Below, in pieces: positions 1-7,853 of a stretch of DNA of 64,000 bases. Position numbers and translations under genes: made by a program. Origin of the DNA: Pseudomonas sp. S35. Its GTDB lineage: Bacteria; Pseudomonadota; Gammaproteobacteria; Pseudomonadales; Pseudomonadaceae. Location of the stretch: NCBI RefSeq assembly GCF_009866765.1, contig NZ_CP019431.1, forward strand, positions 2,852,001 to 2,916,000. Direction: 5' to 3'. Within the stretch, counting starts at the first letter, position 1; every line of letters starts with the position of its first letter. The notes under the pieces are model-generated. The model made no database searches. It saw only the letters and a program-made list of their open reading frames with translations, and was not told the DNA's origin.

Positions 1-1103
1 GCGGCCTGACCGGTGGCGTGGCCCACGACTTCAATAACCTGCTGCAAGTGATCGCCGGCAACCTGCATTTGCTGGCTCGTCATGAGCCGGACAACCCCCA
101 GGTGCAGCGCCGTGTCAGCGCGGCCATTGCGGCGGTGGAGCGAGGGGCCAAGCTGTCGGCGCAACTGCTGGCCTTTGCCCGGCGTCAGCCGTTGTCGCCG
201 GCGGTGTACAACCCGCAACGCATCTATGCCGGCCTTGGCGAGCTGCTGCAGCGTGCGCTGGGTGAAACCATTCATATCGACGTGCAGTTGCCCCAGGATT
301 CCTGGCACATCAACGTCGACCGCAACCAATTGGAAAATGCCCTGCTCAACCTGGCGATCAATGCCCGCGATGCCATGAAAGGCGAAGGGGTGATCTGCAT
401 CAGCGGTGAAAACATCATCCTCAACCCCGGCGATTGCATCGGCAAAAGCATCAGCCCCGGCGAATATGTGCGCCTGGCGGTGACCGATACCGGCGTGGGC
501 ATGCCGCCGGCGATCCAGGCCAAGGTGTTCGAACCGTTCTTTACCACCAAGCGCGACGGCCACGGCACCGGCCTGGGCTTGAGCATGGTGTTCGGTTTTG
601 TGCGTCAAAGCGGCGGGCATGTCGACGTCAGCAGCAAAGAGGGCCAGGGCACTGTGGTGCAGTTGTACTTCCCGCGCAGCCTGGGCGAGGAATGCCTTGA
701 GGCGTCCCCCGAGCCCGTCGCCTCCTTGGGCGGCCAGGAAACCATCCTGGTGGTCGAAGACAATGAAGGCGTGCGCCTGACCGTGGTGGATGTGCTCGAA
801 CAGTCAGGCTATACGGTAATCACCGCCGAAGATGGCGACCAGGCCATGTTGAAACTCAACGCCGGCCTGCAACCCGAGCTGATTTTTACCGACGTGGTCA
901 TGCCCGGCCGGTTTAAAAGCACTGACCTGGCGGCCTGGGCTCGCGCACAAACCCCTCCGGTGCCGGTGCTGTTCACCTCCGGCCACACCCGCGACATCCT
1001 CTCCAGCAACCACCTGCTGAGCCCCGACATTCATCTGCTGAGCAAGCCCTACAGCCCCGAAGCCCTGACGCTACGGGTGCGCAGTGTGCTCACCGCACGA
1101 TAA
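1..1103 (+). CDS. Hybrid sensor histidine kinase/response regulator, 3' part
   Basis: This is the C-terminal part of a hybrid two-component kinase; its start lies left of the window and the reading frame enters at base 3. The visible protein begins inside the dimerisation/phosphoacceptor region ([12 protein letters not shown], with the phosphoacceptor His). It continues through the HATPase domain (N-box [10 protein letters not shown], then [15 protein letters not shown] and GTGLGLSMV) and ends in a receiver domain (VVEDNEG acidic pair, phosphorylatable Asp in TDVVMPG, Lys in SKPYSP). The organisation resembles the PAS-type hybrid kinase at 25060-27555, so the missing N-terminus probably carries PAS sensing domains, but this cannot be seen. 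The next gene starts 8 bases downstream on the same strand, so the two may be cotranscribed. The signal sensed is unknown. Confidence 0.93.
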   Translation, partial: GLTGGVAHDFNNLLQVIAGNLHLLARHEPDNPQVQRRVSAAIAAVERGAKLSAQLLAFARRQPLSPAVYNPQRIYAGLGELLQRALGETIHIDVQLPQDSWHINVDRNQLENALLNLAINARDAMKGEGVICISGENIILNPGDCIGKSISPGEYVRLAVTDTGVGMPPAIQAKVFEPFFTTKRDGHGTGLGLSMVFGFVRQSGGHVDVSSKEGQGTVVQLYFPRSLGEECLEASPEPVASLGGQETILVVEDNEGVRLTVVDVLEQSGYTVITAEDGDQAMLKLNAGLQPELIFTDVVMPGRFKSTDLAAWARAQTPPVPVLFTSGHTRDILSSNHLLSPDIHLLSKPYSPEALTLRVRSVLTAR

Positions 1104-1111
1104 GGTTGACC

Positions 1112-3634
1112 ATGACTTCACAGCGCAACATCCCTGCGATCACTGCCCAGCGCCCAGGTTTTGTCCGGGTGCGCGGCGCCCGCGAGCACAACTTGCAAAA
1201 CGTCGACGTGGATATCCCTCGGGATGCCCTGGTGGTGTTTACCGGTGTGTCGGGTTCGGGCAAGTCGTCACTGGCGTTTTCCACGGTGTATGCCGAGGCC
1301 CAGCGGCGTTATTTCGAGTCGGTGGCACCGTATGCGCGCCGCTTGATCGATCAGGTGGGTGTGCCGGATGTGGACAGCATCGAAGGCCTGCCGCCCGCCG
1401 TGGCCCTGCAACAGCAGCGCGGCACGCCGAGTGCGCGGTCGTCGGTGGGCAGCGTCACCACCTTGTCGAGCCTGATTCGCATGCTTTACTCACGCGCCGG
1501 TAGCTACCCGGCGGGGCAGGCAATGTTGTATGCCGAGGACTTTTCACCGAACCTGCCCCAGGGCGCGTGCCCCCAGTGTCATGGCCTGGGGCGCGTGTAT
1601 GAAGTGACCGAGGCGCTGATGGTGCCCGACCCCTCGCTGACCATTCGCCAGCGCGCAGTGGCGTCTTGGCCGTTGGCGTGGCAAGGCCAGAACCTGCGCG
1701 ACATCCTCGTGACCCTGGGCTATGACGTGGACATCCCGTGGCGCGATCTGCCCAAAAAGCAGCGCGACTGGATCCTCTTTACCGAAGAAACCCCCACCGT
1801 CCCGGTGTATGCCGGTTTCACCCCTGAACAAACCCGCGAAGCGTTGAAACGCAAGCTGGAGCCGAGTTACCAGGGCACCTTCAGCGGCGCGCGGCGCTAT
1901 ATCTTGCACACCTTCAGCCACACCCAAAGTGCTCTGATGAAAAAGCGCGTCGCGCAGTTCATGCAGGGCAGTGCCTGCCCGTTGTGCGACGGTAAACGAC
2001 TGACCCAGGCGGCGTTGTCGGTGAAGTTTGCCGGGGTCGACATCGGCGAGTTGTCCCAGCTGTCGTTGACACAATTGGCCGCGCTGCTGCGGCCGGTGGC
2101 AGCGGGTCAGGACAGGATGAAACTGTCCGTGGAAAAACGCCTGGCGGCGCAGCGCATCGCCCAGGATTTGTTGGAGCGAGTCAGTACCTTGACCGAGCTG
2201 GGGTTGGGTTATCTGTCCCTGGAACGCAGCACGCCGACCTTGTCCTCCGGGGAGTTGCAACGTTTGCGCCTGGCCACCCAATTGGGTTCGCAACTGTTTG
2301 GGGTGATCTATGTGCTGGATGAGCCGTCGGCGGGTTTGCACCCGGCGGATGGCGAGGCGCTGTTCACCGCGCTGGAGCGCTTGAAGGCAGCGGGCAATTC
2401 GTTATTTGTGGTGGAACATGACCTGCAAACCATGCGCCGCGCCGATTGGTTGATCGATGTAGGCCCGGCCGCCGGTGAGCATGGTGGGCAAGTGCTGTAC
2501 AGCGGGCCGCCTGCAGGGTTGGCTGACGTACAGGCGTCGCAGACCCGCGAGTATTTGTTTGCCGAGCAGCGCCCCTCGAACCCGCCGCGCCGCGAGCCCA
2601 GCGGCTGGTTGAAGCTGGAAGGCGTAACACGCAATAACCTCAACGATCTGAACGTGGATTTCCCCTTGGGGTGCTTCACCGCCGTGACCGGTATTTCCGG
2701 CTCGGGCAAGTCCAGCCTGGTCAGCCAGGCACTGTTGGAATTGGTGGGCAGCGGCCTCGGGCGCGTGGTGGAAAACGACGAAGAACCAAACCTGGAAGAT
2801 GACGCGCCGTACACCAGCGGTGGGCGCATCAGCGCGGGGCTGGAGCACATCCGCCGGCTGGTGCAGGTGGACCAGAAACCCATCGGCCGCACCCCGCGCT
2901 CCAACCTGGCAACCTATACCGGGCTATTTGACAACGTACGCAAACTGTTCGCCGCCACGCCCGCGGCGCAGAAGCGCCAGTACGATGCGGGCCAGTTCTC
3001 CTTCAACGTCGCCAAAGGCCGTTGCACGAACTGCGAGGGCGAGGGCTTTGTCAGCGTCGAGTTGCTGTTTATGCCGAGCGTGTATGCACCATGTCCGACC
3101 TGTCATGGCGCACGTTACAACCCCGAAACGCTGGCCATCCAATGGCAGGGCTTGAGCATCGCGCAGGTACTGGGGTTGACCGTCGAACAGGCCGTCGAGG
3201 TCTTTGCCGAGCAGCCAGCAGTGTTGCGCTCGTTGCAGGTGCTGCGGGATATCGGACTGGGTTACTTGCGGCTGGGCCAGCCGGCGACTGAACTGTCCGG
3301 TGGTGAGGCGCAGCGCATCAAGTTGGCCACCGAGCTGCAACGCAACGCTCGTGGCGCAACCTTGTATGTGCTGGATGAACCGACCACAGGCTTGCACCCA
3401 AAGGACGTGGATCGCCTGCTCAGCCAGCTCAATCACTTGGTGGATGCGGGGCACACGGTGGTGGTGGTGGTCGAGCATGAAATGCGCGTGGTAGCCCAGA
3501 GTGACTGGGTGATCGATATCGGGCCTGGGGCAGGGGATTTGGGCGGGCAGGTGGTGGCCAGTGGTACGCCGCAGAAAGTTGCCAAGAGCAAGAAAAGCCG
3601 GACCGCGCCATTCCTCGCCCGAGAGCTGATTTAA
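1112..3634 (+). CDS. UvrA-like excinuclease ATPase, class II (UvrA2-type)
   Basis: ABC-type DNA damage-recognition ATPase of the UvrA family, 840 residues against about 940 for housekeeping UvrA. Two complete ATPase halves are visible: Walker [10 protein letters not shown] and GISGSGKSS, signatures [12 protein letters not shown] and [12 protein letters not shown], and Walker [12 protein letters not shown] and [11 protein letters not shown]. Zinc-finger cysteines occur in CPQCHGLG and CTNCEGEG. After the first Walker A region the chain goes from RSSVGSVTT almost directly to the first zinc finger, so the roughly 100-residue UvrB-binding domain of canonical UvrA is missing. This is the hallmark of UvrA2 proteins, which are linked to tolerance of DNA-binding drugs. 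ATG at 1112 was preferred over TTG at 1106 because AAGG precedes it at normal spacing. Its actual role in this strain is inferred from family only. Confidence 0.9.
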   Translation: MTSQRNIPAITAQRPGFVRVRGAREHNLQNVDVDIPRDALVVFTGVSGSGKSSLAFSTVYAEAQRRYFESVAPYARRLIDQVGVPDVDSIEGLPPAVALQQQRGTPSARSSVGSVTTLSSLIRMLYSRAGSYPAGQAMLYAEDFSPNLPQGACPQCHGLGRVYEVTEALMVPDPSLTIRQRAVASWPLAWQGQNLRDILVTLGYDVDIPWRDLPKKQRDWILFTEETPTVPVYAGFTPEQTREALKRKLEPSYQGTFSGARRYILHTFSHTQSALMKKRVAQFMQGSACPLCDGKRLTQAALSVKFAGVDIGELSQLSLTQLAALLRPVAAGQDRMKLSVEKRLAAQRIAQDLLERVSTLTELGLGYLSLERSTPTLSSGELQRLRLATQLGSQLFGVIYVLDEPSAGLHPADGEALFTALERLKAAGNSLFVVEHDLQTMRRADWLIDVGPAAGEHGGQVLYSGPPAGLADVQASQTREYLFAEQRPSNPPRREPSGWLKLEGVTRNNLNDLNVDFPLGCFTAVTGISGSGKSSLVSQALLELVGSGLGRVVENDEEPNLEDDAPYTSGGRISAGLEHIRRLVQVDQKPIGRTPRSNLATYTGLFDNVRKLFAATPAAQKRQYDAGQFSFNVAKGRCTNCEGEGFVSVELLFMPSVYAPCPTCHGARYNPETLAIQWQGLSIAQVLGLTVEQAVEVFAEQPAVLRSLQVLRDIGLGYLRLGQPATELSGGEAQRIKLATELQRNARGATLYVLDEPTTGLHPKDVDRLLSQLNHLVDAGHTVVVVVEHEMRVVAQSDWVIDIGPGAGDLGGQVVASGTPQKVAKSKKSRTAPFLARELI

Positions 3635-3653
3635 CAGCCCAAGAGGTCCAAAT

Positions 3654-3679
3654 GTGGGAGGGGGCTTGCTCCCTCCCAC
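3654..3679. repeat. REP element (single hairpin)
   Basis: GTGGGAGGG and CCCTCCCAC arms flank a GGCTTGCT-type loop, the typical Pseudomonas fluorescens REP unit. It lies between the convergent uvrA2-like gene and the transketolase gene and could also serve as a bidirectional transcription end. Confidence 0.85.
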
Positions 3680-3684
3680 AGGGA

Positions 3685-5739
3685 TCAGTGTCCAGTCAGT
3701 TGGATTTGTTGCTTGGCCTGTTTCACAACATTCTCCACAGTAAACCCAAACTTCTCCTGCAATTTGGCCAGCGGCGCGGAAGCCCCGAAGCTGTTCATCA
3801 CCACTTTGGCGCCAGTCTGCCCCACATAACGGTCCCACCCTAACGGGCCCGCCTGTTCCACCACTACCCGCGCTTTCACCGCAGGCGGCAACACACTGTC
3901 GCGATAGGCCTGGTCCTGTTCTTCGAACAATTCCCAACTTGGCATCGACACGACCTGTACGGCAATGCCTTCACCCTTGAGCTTTTCATAGGCCGCCACC
4001 GTCAGGCTGACTTCGCTGCCGGTGCCGATCAGGATCACCTTGGGCTCATCCGCCCCTGCCAACACATAAGCCCCCCTGGCCGCCCCGGATGCCGTCGCAT
4101 AACGCGTGCGGTCCAAGGTCGGCAGCGGCTGGCGTGACAGCACCACACAGCTTGGTCGGGAAGTTTGCGCCAGGGCAACTTTCCACAGTTCCAGGGTTTC
4201 ATTGGCATCGCCCGGCCGCAGGGTCAGCAGCCCCGGCGTGGCGCGCAATTGCGTCAGGTGCTCGATAGGCTGGTGCGTCGGCCCATCTTCGCCCACGCCG
4301 ATGGAGTCGTGGGTAAACACGAACACCACCGGCAACTCCATGATCGCTGCCAGGCGGATCGGCGGTTTCATATAGTCGCTGAACACCAGGAAGGTCGAGG
4401 TGTACGGCCGCAGGTATGACAGCGCCATGCCATTGGCGATGGCGCCCATGGCGTGTTCGCGAATACCGAAATGCAGGTTGCGCCCACTGTAGTCGTCGGC
4501 ACTGAAGCGCCCCGCGCCGTCGAAGGTGAGGTTGGTCTTGGTCGACGGCGACAAGTCCGCCGAGCCGCCAAGCAGCCAGGGGATCTGCTGGGCGAAGGCA
4601 TTCAGCACCTCGCCACCCGCCGCGCGGCTGGCGACGCCCTTGGCATCGGCGGCAAAGCTCGGCAGCTCAGCCTGCCAGTGCTCGGGCATCTCCCCGGCGC
4701 GCATCCGCCGCAGTTCATCGGCCAGTTGTGGATCGAGGCGAGACACGGTCTGGTTCCATTGTTGGAGCAACGGTTCGGCGCGTGCGTGTAGTGCATCGCG
4801 TAACGGCGTGCGCGCTTCATCGGGCACCAGGAAGCTAGAATCCTGCGGCCAGCCATACGCGGCCTTGGTCAGGCGGATTTCCTCGTCACCCAATGGCTCG
4901 CCATGGGCGGCGGCGGTGTTGTGCTTGTGGGGCGAGCCGTAGCCGATCACGCTGTCGACCACGATCAGGGTCGGCGCGCCGGTAGTCGCCTGGAAGGTTT
5001 CCAGGGCCGCGCTCAGGGCCTGCAAGTCATTGGCATCGGTGACGTGCAAGGTGTGCCAGCCATAGGCCTGGAACCGCTTGATCAAGTCCTCGCTGAACGC
5101 CAGCTCAGTGTGGCCTTCGATGCTGATGGTGTTGTTGTCGTAGATCCAGCACAGGTTATCCAGTTTCAAATGCCCGGCCATCGACGCCGCTTCGCTGCTG
5201 ATGCCTTCCATCATGTCGCCGTCGCCGCACAGGGTGTAGACGTCATAGTCGAACACCACCTGGTCGTCGCGGTTGAAACGCTCAGCCAGCCAACGCTCGG
5301 CCATCGCCATGCCCACGCTGTTGGCGCAGCCCTGGCCGAGGGGCCCGGTGGTGGTTTCTACACCTGTGGTCATGCGGTATTCCGGGTGCCCTGGGGTCTT
5401 GGAGTCGGCCTGGCGGAACTGCTTGATATCATCCAGGCTGATTGCCGGCTGCCCGGTGCGCTGGCCGTGGGCATCAATCTCCACCACCCCGGCCAAGTGC
5501 AGCAGCGAGTACAACAGCATCGACGCATGCCCCACCGACAACACAAACCGGTCACGGTTGGGCCAGTCGGGGTGCTCGGGGTGATAGCGCAAAAACCGGC
5601 TCCACAGCGTGTACCCCACTGGCGCCAGGCCCATGGGCGTGCCTGGGTGGCCGGAATTGGCCTTCTGCACGGCATCCATCGCCAGGGTGCGCAGGGTGTT
5701 GATGCATAGGGTGTCGACAGTGGTGGCAGCAATAGTCAT
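3685..5739 (-). CDS. tkt: Transketolase
   Basis: Thiamine diphosphate-dependent transketolase of the non-oxidative pentose phosphate pathway, moving two-carbon ketol units between sugar phosphates in the cytoplasm. The 684-residue protein has the full length of the family. Diagnostic segments are the N-terminal substrate region NSGHPGTPMG, the ThDP/Mg motif GDGDMMEG...DNN, the catalytic region HFGIREHAMGAI in the pyrimidine domain, and the C-terminal domain ending QIQLTGH. An upstream in-frame extension to 5847 exists, but ATG at 5739 gives the standard N-terminus (TIAATTVDTLCINTLRTLAMD) and follows a GGGAG ribosome-binding site. The usual Pseudomonas neighbours of the main tkt gene (epd, pgk) are not here, so this may be a second transketolase copy. 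The gene appears monocistronic. Confidence 0.95.
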   Translation of the reverse strand: MTIAATTVDTLCINTLRTLAMDAVQKANSGHPGTPMGLAPVGYTLWSRFLRYHPEHPDWPNRDRFVLSVGHASMLLYSLLHLAGVVEIDAHGQRTGQPAISLDDIKQFRQADSKTPGHPEYRMTTGVETTTGPLGQGCANSVGMAMAERWLAERFNRDDQVVFDYDVYTLCGDGDMMEGISSEAASMAGHLKLDNLCWIYDNNTISIEGHTELAFSEDLIKRFQAYGWHTLHVTDANDLQALSAALETFQATTGAPTLIVVDSVIGYGSPHKHNTAAAHGEPLGDEEIRLTKAAYGWPQDSSFLVPDEARTPLRDALHARAEPLLQQWNQTVSRLDPQLADELRRMRAGEMPEHWQAELPSFAADAKGVASRAAGGEVLNAFAQQIPWLLGGSADLSPSTKTNLTFDGAGRFSADDYSGRNLHFGIREHAMGAIANGMALSYLRPYTSTFLVFSDYMKPPIRLAAIMELPVVFVFTHDSIGVGEDGPTHQPIEHLTQLRATPGLLTLRPGDANETLELWKVALAQTSRPSCVVLSRQPLPTLDRTRYATASGAARGAYVLAGADEPKVILIGTGSEVSLTVAAYEKLKGEGIAVQVVSMPSWELFEEQDQAYRDSVLPPAVKARVVVEQAGPLGWDRYVGQTGAKVVMNSFGASAPLAKLQEKFGFTVENVVKQAKQQIQLTGH

Positions 5740-5914
5740 GAACCCGGTCTCCCTCAAGTGACGATCTAGTGTGGAGGGCACGGCGCCGCGAAGGTTTGAT
5801 CCCATTGCCTTTGCCGCGACGAACGGGGCTGTATTGACCGTAAACATGACAAGAACCGCTGCAATGGGCTAGCTTCAAAGGCGTAGGCCATTGATCAACT
5901 TGCGGAGGTACGCC

Positions 5915-6142
5915 ATGCCAGTGAAACACGACCTGTATCAGGATTTGGGGTTGAGCAAGGAAGTCGTTCACGAACGCAGGGCGAGCGATAAACGCTTGGA
6001 CTCGCTGCTCACGCAATACGACGCTGCCGACGGGGAGGTGCTACAGGCGGAATCACGCAAGGCCGACGACATGGAGGTGGAGGTGTTGAAGAAGAAACGC
6101 CTGTTGCTAAAAGACGAAATCGCGGGGCGATTGGACGCCTGA
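5915..6142 (+). CDS. DUF465/YdcH-like small protein
   Basis: A 75-residue, highly charged, probably helical or coiled-coil protein (VKHDLYQDLGLSKEVVHERRASDKRLDSL... EVLKKKRLLLKDEI). The H.LYQDLG opening with a later KKKRLLLKDEI block matches the DUF465 (YdcH) family, whose biochemical role is not established. The start at 5915 is chosen because CGGAGGT lies at ideal distance upstream; an in-frame TTG at 5891 has no such support. It stands divergently from the transketolase gene and may share the 175-base intergenic region for control. Confidence 0.85.
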   Translation: MPVKHDLYQDLGLSKEVVHERRASDKRLDSLLTQYDAADGEVLQAESRKADDMEVEVLKKKRLLLKDEIAGRLDA

Positions 6143-6211
6143 AGCGCGGTGAGTTTTATTCAGATTTGACTGGGGGACATCATGGGAACCAATCCTTATG
6201 ATGCGCCCCGT

Positions 6212-6267
6212 CCACCCGGCTCTGGGGACTTATCGCAGCGCAAGGATTGCGTTGGTGAGCCGGGTGG
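6212..6267. other. Long inverted repeat with nested hairpin
   Basis: A perfect 11-bp inverted repeat (CCACCCGGCTC at 6212-6222, complement at 6257-6267) encloses a smaller stem, CGCAA/TTGCG. It lies between the end of the DUF465 gene and the convergent hglS end. No T-run follows on either strand, so it is not a classical intrinsic terminator. Confidence 0.6.
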
Positions 6268-6277
6268 GCACTGTCTT

Positions 6278-7654
6278 TCAGGCCAGCAGTGCCGCAGTGC
6301 ACGCATCCATCGATCGCTGCTGCGTCTCGCCATATAGCTTCAATTCGTCAATGGTCGTGCGTCCCAGGGCCTTCTCGAACTCCGCCTGGTTTGAATTGGC
6401 TGCGTAGTGACTCTGCGCCGCATCGCCCAGGTTCGACTGGAAAATCCCCGCCGCACTCACCGGTAGAAAATCCTCATACACCAACGGCTCCACGTCCACG
6501 TGGCCAGCGGCGATCAGCGCTTCCAATGTGCGTGGCTGATCGGCGCGGCCACGTGCCGCCAGGCCTGTTTGCGTAGTGAAGTAGCGAAAGTACGCCAGGC
6601 CTTGCTCACGCATCTGCCCGTGGTGGTCGGGGAAGGCCTGGAAGTGCTGTTCCATTAATTGCGTATAGCGCGCGGCATTACCCTCGTTGGGGAACGCGCC
6701 CAGCTCGTCGCGGGCGGCATTCAGCAGTTGGTCGTACAGTGCGCGGCCTTTGGGCGTGAGCGCGACGCCACGTTGTTCGATCTCGCCAAAGCGGGCGCTG
6801 TGGCTGCCTCGGGCGTCGGTGAAGGCGATGGCTTCGTCAAGGGCCTTGAAGCTGGTTTGGCGCAGCAGGATCGGGCACTGGCGGCGCGGTGGGCCTTCGA
6901 TCACAGCCTTGGGGGTGATGCCTTTGCCTGGCATGGAGGCTTGCACTTGGTCGATGTCCAGGGTGCGTGGGGTCAGGTGGTTGATGTGTGGGCCTTTGAA
7001 GGCCACCACGTCGGCGATCAGGCGGTGCTGGTCACTGAGTTGCTGGTACTGCGCGCCAGTGACGGTGGCGGTGTGGTGCCAGCGGAAGGTTTCCAGGGCC
7101 TGACGGATAAATTCAGCGGCATCCTCGGCGTTGAGGCCACCGTTTGTTTGCGCTTGTTCGATCAGCGCCAGGGCGCCGGGGGTGAAGATCGAACGTTTGG
7201 CCAAGGCGGTTTCGGCGAAGGCGCGCAGTTCGAGGTTCTCGATCAATTCCAGGCGCAGCAGCGAGGTGAACACCCGAAAGGGGCTGGTCTGCAACGCCTG
7301 TTCATGCACGGCGCGAAACGCGGTGGAATGCACCGGCACGCCCGCTGGGGTGAGGTCGTAGTAGCCCACCGGCTGCATGCCCATCACCGCAAACAGACGG
7401 CTGATGGTGGCCAGTTCCGCTGCCGTGCCGAGACGGATGGCGCCGTGACGCTCCATGTCCAGGCGCTGGATTTCGCCGGTGCGTTGCAGCTGTTGCGCCA
7501 AACCCGGCTCGTTGTCGAGCACGCGCTTGTTGGTGTCGGCCACCAGTTCCATCAGCGCGCCGTACAGCGGAACTTCATCGCGGTACATATCGGACATGGC
7601 CTTGGAAAAACCCTTGCGGATCTCGTCTGGACTCACATGTGCGGTACTGGGCAT
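6278..7654 (-). CDS. hglS: 2-oxoadipate dioxygenase/decarboxylase (DUF1338, HglS)
   Basis: Fe(II)-dependent enzyme that converts 2-oxoadipate to D-2-hydroxyglutarate in the D-lysine/pipecolate branch of lysine catabolism. The 458-residue protein is a full-length DUF1338 member. His70 (in MERHGAIRLG) and His226 (in GPHINHLTPR) align with the metal-binding histidines known from the P. putida enzyme. The third ligand is expected among the glutamates of GEIEQRG near residues 290-294, and Arg74 follows the first His as in characterised members. ATG at 7654 begins MPSTAHVSPDEIRKGFSKAM. The gene is alone and divergent from the glucosidase gene; no LysR regulator lies beside it here. A role in lysine breakdown is inferred from the family. 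Confidence 0.92.
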   Translation of the reverse strand: MPSTAHVSPDEIRKGFSKAMSDMYRDEVPLYGALMELVADTNKRVLDNEPGLAQQLQRTGEIQRLDMERHGAIRLGTAAELATISRLFAVMGMQPVGYYDLTPAGVPVHSTAFRAVHEQALQTSPFRVFTSLLRLELIENLELRAFAETALAKRSIFTPGALALIEQAQTNGGLNAEDAAEFIRQALETFRWHHTATVTGAQYQQLSDQHRLIADVVAFKGPHINHLTPRTLDIDQVQASMPGKGITPKAVIEGPPRRQCPILLRQTSFKALDEAIAFTDARGSHSARFGEIEQRGVALTPKGRALYDQLLNAARDELGAFPNEGNAARYTQLMEQHFQAFPDHHGQMREQGLAYFRYFTTQTGLAARGRADQPRTLEALIAAGHVDVEPLVYEDFLPVSAAGIFQSNLGDAAQSHYAANSNQAEFEKALGRTTIDELKLYGETQQRSMDACTAALLA

Positions 7655-7853
7655 AGAAAAATTCCTGATGACGGTGGAGAGGGTGATGGCCTTTTACTGG
7701 ATTTTGTTGGGCTCAAGCTGCGCTTGCAAACGAAGAATCCTCTGGACTTCATTCTGCAAATGAATGAATGGCATGTCCTTCTAAGTCTTCATGTGCAAGC
7801 GAACGTCGAGGGGTTCTACACTGCACCTCACTGTGTAGGTGATGGAGGAACCC
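7655..7853. promoter_or_regulatory. Divergent intergenic region with palindrome
   Basis: This 199-base region separates hglS from the divergent glucosidase gene and must hold both promoters. It contains the palindrome TTCATT-ctgca-AATGAA at 7747-7763, a plausible operator. No regulator can be assigned to it from the sequence. Confidence 0.4.
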
